Origin: Gp6-AA40 sp035263125
GTDB lineage: Bacteria; Acidobacteriota; Vicinamibacteria; Vicinamibacterales; UBA2999
Direction of reading: 5' to 3'
Length of the DNA stretch: 64,000 nt
NCBI GenBank assembly: GCA_035263125.1
Contig: DATFRP010000324.1
Coordinates: forward strand, 1 to 64,000
The number at the start of each line of letters is the position of its first letter. Within the stretch, counting starts at the first letter, position 1. Shown here one piece after another: positions 52,085 through 60,291 of the stretch. The notes beneath the pieces were generated by a model. It had not been told where the DNA came from. It did no database searches and worked only from the letters and a program-made list of their open reading frames with translations. Both the position numbers and the translations under genes were made by a program.

Positions 52085-54753
52085 CGCCCCGCTCCCACCG
52101 GCGGCACGGCGCCGCCGAATCCCAGACGCAGCATCTCGCTGGCCCGCAGATCGAGCTCGGTGAACGTCCCGCAGCGCAGCGCCGAGAACACCCGCTTGGC
52201 GACCTCGAGGTGATCGACGCGAAAACCGCTGGCGTGCGAGTAGAACGCGAGCGTGTTGGTCCCGCACAGCGGCGCGAGATACGAGAAGCCGCCGTAGGTG
52301 CCGACAAAGCCCTGCGCGCCGCGGATGACCTCGGACTGAATCGCGAGGTTGTTCTCGGGCATCATCAGGCGATCGAGCGAGTGGATGCGTCCGCGCAGTC
52401 CCGGCGGAAAGTCGTCGTGGTCGTCGAACCGCTGCGCTGTGTTGAGCAGCACCACGTCGACCTGCTGCGCGAGATCGGCGAGATAGTTCGAGACGAACGC
52501 GCGATTCTCGGGCGTCGGCGGGAGTGCCACGTTGCCGTAGAACTTCGCCGCGACGTAGCGCTCCGGCAGCTGGTTCAACACGCCGGTCGAAGGTGCGGGC
52601 GGGAGCGTCGAGAACACCGAGAACGCTTCGACCAGCGTGACCGGCGTTCGCTGCAGCCAGAAGTTGTCGAACAACTGGTACATCACGGATGGATGCAGCA
52701 CCTCGGCGCCGCTCAACCCGCGCTTCTTCTTCACACGCGCGAGGATCTCGCGATCGAAGGAGGTGATCTCGATGTGCTTCTGGCGCCCCTGCTGCTCGAC
52801 GATACGGCATTCGTTGTTGACGCGGAACTCGTCGGGCGTGAAATGGGAAAAGATCTCTTCGTAGTGCGGCGTGATCTGCGAATACCAGGACGCTGCGCCG
52901 CCGCGCGAGATCACCACCAGCTGCTCGGGATCGAAGTTGCCGTAGGCCTTGGCCCAGGCGAGGAACGGAATCCAATACAGCAGCTCGAACCCTGTCTCCG
53001 ACAGCCACGGTCCGAGGAGGATCGGCCGACCCGATCGGCCGAGCACGGTCACCAGCTCGCGGGTCTCGCGCGCTTCGCGGAATTCGGTCCCCGCCAGCGT
53101 CTTTGCCGGATCGCGCTGACGACCGGACTTGGGCGTGAGCGTCGACGGCGCGATCGGAGTCGCGACCTTGCGTCGCTTTCCTGATGCGATGAACTGGTTG
53201 GTGACCATCTGCTTGACCCAGCGCAGAGTCGCGAGCTTCCGCCGCTCGTACTGCTTGCGCACCCGATTGCGCGTGCGCTTGCGCCAGGGCTGCGTTCGCA
53301 GATGCAGCGACAGCACGGTCGCGATCGGCATCAGAGTCAGGAAGGCAATACCCGATGCGACACCCCGGCGCTCAGGTGGCGGAGTCGGCAGCGCGGCCGT
53401 CCCTTCGATCGCTTCCACGAATCGTGGTGTCGCGCCAGACTCGCGGCCGAACGGCCGCACGAATCCTTCGACGAACCGCTCCGCTTTGACATCCCCGCCG
53501 CCGTAGCCACTGAGCGAGTCGGCGAGCAGGCCGACGTGTTCGTCGAGACTCCTCGCCGCGCGAAGCAGGCCGCCGTTGACGTCGAGGAGATAGTGAAAAT
53601 GAAGCGTGCCTTCCTGGTTGTCTTTCGAGATCTCCGGCAGCAGCACGGTGTGCACCGGTTTGCCGACGACCGCGGCCTCGATGAACGCGCTGGTGTTGAG
53701 CCCCATGACCGCCGCGCTGTAATACATCGAGTCGAAGTAGTCCTCCTTCGCCTCGGCGTCGACCGGATGCGCCCCCCAGAACGCGACATTGCGATAGCCG
53801 GACAAATCAACCTGTTTCCATTCGTCGAGCCGCGCGGGATGGGGCCGAACCAGGATGCCGAGGTCCTTCAGCCGGGGATCGGTGCTGCCGCGCACTGATT
53901 GGATCCATCGCTCGACGAATGCCGGCTCGTCTGCGGTCCCGCGGAACAGCGACGAGCACACATACAGAACGAACCGACGATCGGCGCGCAGTCCCACTCT
54001 GGCGCAGAACGTCTCGTAGTCGACCGCCGGCCGCCGATCGAACCACTGGTCGTAGGCCTGCGCACCGGTGACGGCGATGCGATCGGCCGGCACGCGGTGC
54101 ATGTCGGTCGCTTCGGCACGCTGCCACTCGTTCCACACGATCACCCGATCGGGGATCGCACGTAGGACTGATTTGCTCGACAGGTGATCCCAGCTGCCCA
54201 CCGGCAACACGGTGCGAATGCCGAGCGCGCGTGCGGCGGAAAAATGATCGAGCTGCGGTGAGCCGATGTCGACGAGCGGCGTGATGAGTAGCACGTCCGG
54301 CGCCGCCGAGCGGAGAAACGCGTCGAGCTCACCCGCGCTCGGGAGTCCGCGCTCGAGCCACGCGAGCCCCCGGCCGATTCCTGCCGGACCGCCGAACCAC
54401 CGTCCGGCGCTCGATTCCGCAAGCCGCACGATCGCCCCCGGTGCGCGGTCGCGACCACGTCGTCGCAGGTGGGGCGTCGAGGCATAGCGCGGCTCGAGGA
54501 AACGCAAGTAGTCGAGACCGAGGCGCAGTCGTCGCGCCAGCTCGGACCAGGCGCCGGCATGACGTCCAGGCGCCTCGACCAACCGCACGTTCGGGAATCG
54601 CGCGGCGATGCGCTCGACCATCCCGCGGCCCCCGAGTGTCTCCTCGCGATCGGACGCAAGCGTCAGGTCATGTCCCCGGGCGGCGAGCTGCTCGATCGCC
54701 GACTCGAAGAGCCGCAGATACGAGTAGTGCCTCGCGATGAACAGAATCCTCAC
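52081..54753 (-). CDS. Fused family A + family B protein
   Basis: An 890-residue fusion, GTG start 54753 overlapping the upstream gene (GTGA). Residues 1-525 are family A (subgroup A2): SWDHLSSKSVLR (187-198), PDRVIVWNEWQR (201-212), RPHP (303-306), GLNTSAFIEAAVVGKPV (351-367), EGTLHFHYLL (381-390), FVRPFG (431-436). A basic linker (about 495-570) leads to family B: LLGPWLSETGFELLYWIPF (579-597), VVISRGGAASWY, and a TYGGFSYLAPL end. In other loci of the window A and B are separate neighbours, so this is direct evidence for functional coupling. Both halves look intact. Confidence 0.6.
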   Translation of the reverse strand: MRILFIARHYSYLRLFESAIEQLAARGHDLTLASDREETLGGRGMVERIAARFPNVRLVEAPGRHAGAWSELARRLRLGLDYLRFLEPRYASTPHLRRRGRDRAPGAIVRLAESSAGRWFGGPAGIGRGLAWLERGLPSAGELDAFLRSAAPDVLLITPLVDIGSPQLDHFSAARALGIRTVLPVGSWDHLSSKSVLRAIPDRVIVWNEWQRAEATDMHRVPADRIAVTGAQAYDQWFDRRPAVDYETFCARVGLRADRRFVLYVCSSLFRGTADEPAFVERWIQSVRGSTDPRLKDLGILVRPHPARLDEWKQVDLSGYRNVAFWGAHPVDAEAKEDYFDSMYYSAAVMGLNTSAFIEAAVVGKPVHTVLLPEISKDNQEGTLHFHYLLDVNGGLLRAARSLDEHVGLLADSLSGYGGGDVKAERFVEGFVRPFGRESGATPRFVEAIEGTAALPTPPPERRGVASGIAFLTLMPIATVLSLHLRTQPWRKRTRNRVRKQYERRKLATLRWVKQMVTNQFIASGKRRKVATPIAPSTLTPKSGRQRDPAKTLAGTEFREARETRELVTVLGRSGRPILLGPWLSETGFELLYWIPFLAWAKAYGNFDPEQLVVISRGGAASWYSQITPHYEEIFSHFTPDEFRVNNECRIVEQQGRQKHIEITSFDREILARVKKKRGLSGAEVLHPSVMYQLFDNFWLQRTPVTLVEAFSVFSTLPPAPSTGVLNQLPERYVAAKFYGNVALPPTPENRAFVSNYLADLAQQVDVVLLNTAQRFDDHDDFPPGLRGRIHSLDRLMMPENNLAIQSEVIRGAQGFVGTYGGFSYLAPLCGTNTLAFYSHASGFRVDHLEVAKRVFSALRCGTFTELDLRASEMLRLGFGGAVPPVGAGR

Positions 54754-56882
54754 GGCTCGTGCTTGCGATCGGCCCGCAGGCCCAGGCGATGGGTCAGCAT
54801 CAACGTTTCGTACACCGCACGTCGCCCCATTCGTCGCGCGCGACCCCACGCGGAGCGCGTGCCGACGAGGGTGTTGTAGACGGCGTGATGCCAGTGATGC
54901 CTGGTGATCTTCTTCAGCCAGATCGCGTTGTCGATTCCGCGTCCGATGGCGTGCGACGCCTCGGTCTTGCGGAAGTGGCGCCACCCGTATGTCAGCTGAT
55001 AGCGAACGAGCATGCCGGCCCACGCCAGCCGCGAGATCGGCAGCGGCGGCGGCACCGGGCGCGCGTACTCGCGCCAGAACGAGATCGCGTGCTGCAGCCA
55101 CGGCGGCGCCGAGAACCACTGTGGCTCTTCGCCCGCGAGCACCAGCGAGTGCTGCTGCCGGTCGATGCTGCTTCCGTTCGACTCGCGCCTGAACCACAGC
55201 ACTTCGGGAACCTGGCGGAAGCGTCCGTACAGCGCGAGCTCGGCGATCAGGAGGCGATCAGGCCGCAGCACGGTGCGAAACACACCCGCCTGATGGAGCG
55301 GGTCGAGACGCATGAGCCCGTAGACCATGTCACCGGCACCGATGCCGTTGTGGCACATGCGCTTCCATCTCGCCCGGCGATCGACGCAGTCAGCGGTGTC
55401 GAACAACCGCGGCCCCTTGTCGAGATCGACGCCCTCCGGCGTAATGCGACGAGTGATGGGATACGCGAGCACCGCACCCTGATCGCGATCCAGCTCGCCG
55501 ATCAGACGCTCGAGCCAGTGCGGATGCCACCGATCGTGATCGCTGGCCCACGCGAAGTACTCAGCCGACGGACATTCACGCTCGGCGATCTCGACCACCT
55601 CGCGCCACGTCGCCACCATCCCTCGACGCGACTGATGACGGAAGTAGTTCACGCGCGCGTCTCGGCGTTCGTATTCCTGTGCTATCGCCCCGGTCTCATC
55701 AACCGAGGCATCGTCCAGGAGAACGAGCTGGAAGTCGGCGAACGTCTGCGCGAGCAGCGAGTCGATCGCCTCGCGCAGATGACGCGCGTTGTTGTAGAGC
55801 GTCATGCCGATCGCAACCCGCGGACCGGTGCTGCGAGCGCGAACCGGAGAGGACTCGCTCGTCACTCCGCGACCGGTCGCGCGTACGGCCGAATCGAGAC
55901 GTCCGACCAGGTGCCGATAATTGAAGTCGGATCGTTCGACCGGTGCGCCAGCCTTCGGCGGCTTCTTCATCGCCGTCGTGTAATCGGTGCCAAGCACCGA
56001 GATCTCAGTCAGTCGATAGCGTTCGGCAAGCGCGTCGCTGACGCGAACCAGCTCGGTGTTGTACGGAGAGCGTTCGCGATTGAGGCTGTAGATCAGCGGG
56101 CAGCCACCATCAGCGGCCATCCCCGCATACGCGCGCACCTGTGCATCCGTCATCTCCTGGAACGACACCATGTTCACAGTGAGATCGAGAGAGGCCTTGC
56201 TCAGCATGTGCGCACGCGTGTGCGGCACGAACAGGATGTCGGCGTCGCCGGCGTCGGTCAGCGATGGCATTTCGGGCGTGCCGCAGAAGGCGATCTTCGC
56301 GTCAGGAAAGACTGCCCCGAGGTAGGTCGCCGAGAAGAGGAACACTTCCGGAAAATCGACGATGACGTAGCGCGTACGCGGGAAGATCGTCTTGAACTGG
56401 TAGGCAAACCCGGCCCATCCCGCACCGATCTCGCACACTGTCGGGCGCTCGATGCCGCGCAGCACGTCGAGCACGCCGCCGCGCGACATGCCGATCAACA
56501 CTTCGTAGAACTTCAGCGTGTCGACGTTGAAGAGCCGCCCGTCGAGGTCATAGCCGAATCCGCCCAGCGCGGGAGATTCGGGCACCAACAGGTCGTCACC
56601 GCCGATCTCGCGAAGCGCGCGCAGCCGACCCTCGAACAGCTCCCGTCTCGCGTCACCCTTGGTGCGGTAGTCGTACGGCCGGATCCCGGTGATGTGGAAC
56701 GCGTGCTGCCGCAGCCGTCGCACGATCAGCGGCGACGCATCGATCATGTAGTCGATGTTCTCGAGCTCCTCCGTCCAGTACGCACTCGCACCCGATGACG
56801 GCGAGGCACCGGTCAGCTGCATCACAGCGTCACGTGCACGCTCGTAGGCGCGGAACTCGGGCGAGGTTCGCGAGAGATCCAT
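54750..56882 (-). CDS. Fusion: putative sugar O-methyltransferase (TIGR04371-like) + family 2 glycosyltransferase
   Basis: A 710-residue bifunctional protein, ATG start 56882 (a GTG one codon upstream is possible). Residues 1-330 resemble the NanM-like putative sugar O-methyltransferases: SAM-binding VCEIGAGWAGFAYQF near 150-164, then YVIVDFPEVFLFSA and MVSFQEMTDAQV. Residues about 355-600 are a GT2 domain with VAIGMTLYNNARHLREAI, LLDDASVDETGAIA and AWASDHDRWHP (the acidic metal site). It likely transfers and methylates a sugar. It is coupled to the fused A-B gene downstream. Confidence 0.75.
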   Translation of the reverse strand: MDLSRTSPEFRAYERARDAVMQLTGASPSSGASAYWTEELENIDYMIDASPLIVRRLRQHAFHITGIRPYDYRTKGDARRELFEGRLRALREIGGDDLLVPESPALGGFGYDLDGRLFNVDTLKFYEVLIGMSRGGVLDVLRGIERPTVCEIGAGWAGFAYQFKTIFPRTRYVIVDFPEVFLFSATYLGAVFPDAKIAFCGTPEMPSLTDAGDADILFVPHTRAHMLSKASLDLTVNMVSFQEMTDAQVRAYAGMAADGGCPLIYSLNRERSPYNTELVRVSDALAERYRLTEISVLGTDYTTAMKKPPKAGAPVERSDFNYRHLVGRLDSAVRATGRGVTSESSPVRARSTGPRVAIGMTLYNNARHLREAIDSLLAQTFADFQLVLLDDASVDETGAIAQEYERRDARVNYFRHQSRRGMVATWREVVEIAERECPSAEYFAWASDHDRWHPHWLERLIGELDRDQGAVLAYPITRRITPEGVDLDKGPRLFDTADCVDRRARWKRMCHNGIGAGDMVYGLMRLDPLHQAGVFRTVLRPDRLLIAELALYGRFRQVPEVLWFRRESNGSSIDRQQHSLVLAGEEPQWFSAPPWLQHAISFWREYARPVPPPLPISRLAWAGMLVRYQLTYGWRHFRKTEASHAIGRGIDNAIWLKKITRHHWHHAVYNTLVGTRSAWGRARRMGRRAVYETLMLTHRLGLRADRKHEP

Positions 56883-56989
56883 CACTGTTCCGTTGACGGC
56901 ATCGTCGTCAATACTCGGCGATGTCGCGCGCTCCAGCGGTCCGCGCGTGATCGATCAAGGCGCGCCGAGGCACAGGCGATGCGCGTCGC
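56883..56989. other. 107-base gap, no clear signal
   Basis: One of the larger gaps in the run, between an ankyrin-like gene and the methyltransferase/GT2 fusion. I can see no convincing -35/-10 pair, palindrome or ribosome-site array. An internal promoter here would split the long operon, but the sequence does not demonstrate one. Confidence 0.35.
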
Positions 56990-57457
56990 TCACTTCGAGC
57001 GCTCCTGAATGTGCTGCAGGATCGCGACACGATCGCAATGGTCAGGCCCCTGCGGCGCGAGGTACTTGGTGATCGCGTCGGCGTGCAGGGCATCGCTCAA
57101 GCACGCGAGGTAGGCACGCCGATCGCCGATGGCGCCCTCTCGATCGAGCAAGCGAACCAACTCGACTTCGCGTCCCCAGATCGAGGCTTCGAGCGCGGTG
57201 GCGCGCGTGACGCTCGCAGAGATCACGTGCGGCCGCACCGGCATGATCGCGTTCGGATCCTGCCCAGCACGCAGAAAGCGGAGTACCTCGGACGCCGTGG
57301 CCATCGCAGCGGCCTCGGCGGCGTTCTGCGGCGGGTCGTATCGCGCCGGCGAGTAGCCAGCGACGTCACCGACGATGAACAGCGCGATGAGCACGATGCC
57401 CACCACCACAGGTCCGGCGACGGCCAGGATCACGGTTCGCGGCAGACGATCGGGCAC
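56990..57457 (-). CDS. Small membrane-anchored ankyrin-like protein, copy 3
   Basis: A 155-residue protein, GTG start 57457, two bases after the family A stop. One hydrophobic segment (about 8-32, VILAVAGPVVVGIVLIALF) is followed by NAAEAAAMATASEVLRFLRA and a GQDPN turn, then ATALEASIWGREVELVRLL, both ankyrin-like. It resembles the copies at 32015 and 33878, but here the preceding gene is a family A protein, not a GT-C-like one. This links ankyrin proteins to the A/B system. Function unknown. Confidence 0.6.
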   Translation of the reverse strand: MPDRLPRTVILAVAGPVVVGIVLIALFIVGDVAGYSPARYDPPQNAAEAAAMATASEVLRFLRAGQDPNAIMPVRPHVISASVTRATALEASIWGREVELVRLLDREGAIGDRRAYLACLSDALHADAITKYLAPQGPDHCDRVAILQHIQERSK

Positions 57458-57459
57458 GG

Positions 57460-58995
57460 TCAGGATTTGCCGCTCGCTACCGCGGAGGCCTTTCGCACCA
57501 TCCCGCGCTTGCGCTCCACCTGCACCCGCCGCCGCGCCGCGCCCGACACCAGCAATGGGCGGACACGCGTCAAGGGCCAGACGAGCGCAGCCGCCGCCCG
57601 ACGCGCCGGCACTGGAGCAGGCCGAGGCGACACGGCGTACCGTTCGAGCGCGTCGACCAGGATCGGCGTCGCCGGACGATCGACTCCGTGTGGCCGTATG
57701 AACTGCCCGACGAATCGAGCGAGCTCGGCACGCGCCGCCTCGGGACGCTCGAGCACGTCTGCAAGCTGGCGCAGGTGATCGTCGACGTTCGACGACACCC
57801 GCAGGAACCCGCCATTCTCGGGGAGGAGATACCGGTAGTGCAGCGTTCCCTCCTGGGTTCCCGCGAATTCGGGGGTCTCGATCGACAGCACCGGCCGCCC
57901 GACGATCGCCGCCTCGATCATCGCGCTGGTGTTGATCCCGACGATCGCCGACGCATGGAAGAGCGAGTCGTAGAAGCCGGCGCGCTGACGCTCATCGGCC
58001 GGATCGAATCCGCCGCGCGGCCACACCGTGACGCCGGGCAGATCGGCGAGCGCATCTGACGGCCACGCGCGGCCGTTGTAGGGATGCGGCCTCACCAGCA
58101 CCGCGAGATCGCGAATCGCCGGATCGGCGCTGCGACGAAGCGCCTCGATCCATCGCCGCACAAACGGCACTTCCACTTCGGCGCGCGCGATGAAGATCGA
58201 CGAGCCCGTGTAGAGGACGAATGGGCGGTCGTCGCCGAGCCCGACGTCCCGGCAGAACGCGTGGCGCGGCCGGCTCACCGATCGATCGAACCAGCGGTCG
58301 AAGGCCTGCGCGCCGGTTACCGTCACCTGCTCCGGCGCGACGCGATGCAGCGCGATCGCCTCACGCTTCTGCGTCTCGTTCCACACGGCGATCAGATCGG
58401 CCGCGATACGCAGATCGCCCTTGTTCGACAGATTGTCCCAACTGGCGACCAGCGTGGCGACGCGGATCCCTCGGGCCTGCGCCGCCCGGACGATGTCGAT
58501 CTGCTCCGATGCCGGCTCCACCAACGGCGAGACGGCGACGAGATCCGGCTGTTGCGCCTCGAGAAAGCGCAGCACATCGTCGGAGACCGGAATCGCGCGC
58601 TCGACGCGGGCCAGTGTTCGCATGGTCCAAGCCACGATCCGCGGCGAGACCGACGAGATCCGATCGAGCGGTGCCAGCACCCACGGCAGCGCCTGGTACT
58701 TCACGCGTTGACGAAGGCGCGCAGCGCCCGCCAGCTCGGGATGGAGATAGCGCACGAAATCCTGCGTGCCGCGAACCGCGCGGGCGAGCGGCTCCCACGC
58801 GTCGCGCCGCGGCGGGATGAGGCCGGCCACCGACACGCGCGGATGTTCTCCGACGCCGTCGAGACGCGCGGGCTTGCCCTCGCGAATCGCGTTCACGGCG
58901 ATGACGACGTCGTGACCGCGCGAGGCCAGCTCGAGCACCGTTGCGTCGTAGAAGCGGAGGTACTCCGGCGACGACATCGCAAACAGAATCTTCAT
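57460..58995 (-). CDS. Family A GT-B-like protein, copy 4 (subgroup A1)
   Basis: A 511-residue protein beginning MKILFAMSSPEYLRFYDATV. Motifs: ASWDNLSNKGDLR, AVWNETQKREAIA, VTGAQAFDRWF, LYTGSSIFIARAEVEVP, LVRPHPYNG, GINTSAMIEAAIVGRPVL, QEGTLHYRYLL and FIRPHGVDRPATPILV, then a hydrophobic/basic C-terminus. It is most similar to 42936. ATG 58995 overlaps the upstream family B stop. Likely a glycosyltransferase. Confidence 0.55.
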   Translation of the reverse strand: MKILFAMSSPEYLRFYDATVLELASRGHDVVIAVNAIREGKPARLDGVGEHPRVSVAGLIPPRRDAWEPLARAVRGTQDFVRYLHPELAGAARLRQRVKYQALPWVLAPLDRISSVSPRIVAWTMRTLARVERAIPVSDDVLRFLEAQQPDLVAVSPLVEPASEQIDIVRAAQARGIRVATLVASWDNLSNKGDLRIAADLIAVWNETQKREAIALHRVAPEQVTVTGAQAFDRWFDRSVSRPRHAFCRDVGLGDDRPFVLYTGSSIFIARAEVEVPFVRRWIEALRRSADPAIRDLAVLVRPHPYNGRAWPSDALADLPGVTVWPRGGFDPADERQRAGFYDSLFHASAIVGINTSAMIEAAIVGRPVLSIETPEFAGTQEGTLHYRYLLPENGGFLRVSSNVDDHLRQLADVLERPEAARAELARFVGQFIRPHGVDRPATPILVDALERYAVSPRPAPVPARRAAAALVWPLTRVRPLLVSGAARRRVQVERKRGMVRKASAVASGKS

Positions 58996-60272
58996 GACCG
59001 CAAGGTCGCGACCGGCCCGAGCGCCATCCGGAGGATGCCGACGTCGCGCACGTCGAGCGGCACCAGCGCGCCCGCGTTCATGGAGCGGAACACCCGCTCG
59101 GCGAGCTCGAGGTGATGTGCGAAGAACTCTTCCCGTCTCGAATAGAAGGCCAGCGACGGCACTCCGCACAGCGGCGCGAGGTACGAGTAGCCGCCGTAGG
59201 TGCCGACGAACGCCTTCGCTCCGGCGATCACCGCCGTCTGAACGTCGAGATTGCGCGCCGGCGTCATCAGATCGTCGATGGTGTGGACCGATGCCGGTGG
59301 AGCGAGGCCGAAATCCTCGTGATCGTCGATGCGAAATCCGGTGTTGAGCAGCACGACGTTGGTCGATTCGGCCAGCCCGGCCACCGCTGCCTGGACGAAC
59401 GCACGATTGGCAGGCGTGTCGGGGAAGCACGAACTGAAGTAGAAGCGCACGGCGACGTACTCACTCGGGAGACGCCCGGCGAGCGCCGCGATCGCCGAAG
59501 CGCCGAGTCTCTGGTAGCTTGTGTAGGTTTCGATCCGGCGCACGGTGGCCTTCTGCTTCCAGAACGGCGTGAACAAGCGATACATGAGGCCGGGATGCAG
59601 CAGCACCGGTCGTCCGAGCCCGGCCCGTTCGATCGCGAGGCGCACGATTTCGCGATCGAACGGGCCCATGGTTCGCTGTTTCTTCCGCTCGGCCGTCTGC
59701 GCGCGAAACCGGCCGACGTCGACGCACGACAGGACGTCCAGGTAGCGGCCGTGGAGATGCGCGTACCACGGCTCGGCTCCCCCGCGCGACACGACGACGA
59801 TCCGATCGCGAGAGATGCCGGTCTCGCGCAGCACCCAGGTCACGAACGGAATCCAGTAGAGGAGCTCGAAGCCGACTTCACCAGTCCACGGGCCGACCAG
59901 CACCGGCGCGGTGCTCTTTCTCAGCCGCTCGAGGCGCCGGGCCAGGCGCCGTTCGTCGATGCGGAGTTCCTCGTCCCACGAAGCGAACTTCAGCGCTTGC
60001 GACAGCGCCTTGTATTGGCGCGTCGACGCGTCGCGAAGCCCCTCGACGCGGCGGTCGAGGCCGCGCAGATGGCGATCGCGGGCGAGCGTCTCGACCCGCG
60101 CCGACACCGCCTCGAGTGCTCGGGTCAGCCGATCGATCTGTTGCTGCTGCGACGCGGCGCTGTGCAAGATCGTGCGCTCGATCTCGTCGAGGCGCGCGCG
60201 CTCCTCAGAGTACTGCGGGTGCACGATGCGGTGTGCGGCACCGACGGCGCGACGGAACAGGCCCTGGATCAC
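58992..60272 (-). CDS. Family B protein with N-terminal coiled coil, copy 5
   Basis: A 426-residue protein. Start GTG 60272 is the only reasonable in-frame start after the upstream stop. An N-terminal region (about 20-110) has a heptad-like pattern rich in Glu/Gln/Arg and Leu, suggesting a coiled coil for oligomerisation. The core is VLVGPWTGEVGFELLYWIPF, VVVSRGGAEPWY and FVGTYGGYSYLAPLCGVP, with a TYGG-type C-terminus. Family A genes flank it on both sides with 4-base and 19-base junctions. Predicted to act with them. Confidence 0.5.
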   Translation of the reverse strand: MIQGLFRRAVGAAHRIVHPQYSEERARLDEIERTILHSAASQQQQIDRLTRALEAVSARVETLARDRHLRGLDRRVEGLRDASTRQYKALSQALKFASWDEELRIDERRLARRLERLRKSTAPVLVGPWTGEVGFELLYWIPFVTWVLRETGISRDRIVVVSRGGAEPWYAHLHGRYLDVLSCVDVGRFRAQTAERKKQRTMGPFDREIVRLAIERAGLGRPVLLHPGLMYRLFTPFWKQKATVRRIETYTSYQRLGASAIAALAGRLPSEYVAVRFYFSSCFPDTPANRAFVQAAVAGLAESTNVVLLNTGFRIDDHEDFGLAPPASVHTIDDLMTPARNLDVQTAVIAGAKAFVGTYGGYSYLAPLCGVPSLAFYSRREEFFAHHLELAERVFRSMNAGALVPLDVRDVGILRMALGPVATLRS

Positions 60273-60291
60273 GTGCGGCTCGGCTCGATCA

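Noticed and set aside
52085..55197. Extension of the fused A-B protein upstream to 55197
   Set aside because: The extra 148 codons run through the GT2-fusion gene in another frame and are Arg/Ala-rich; GTG 54753 begins the conserved RILFIARHY motif.
54759..56798. Plus-strand open frame of about 680 codons
   Set aside because: It mirrors the methyltransferase/GT2 fusion; no start context, no motif, and Arg/His-rich product typical of shadow frames.
56908..57093. Short minus-strand frame of 61 codons across the gap after the ankyrin-like gene
   Set aside because: It mostly overlaps the ankyrin-like gene in another frame and is Arg/Ser/Thr-rich.
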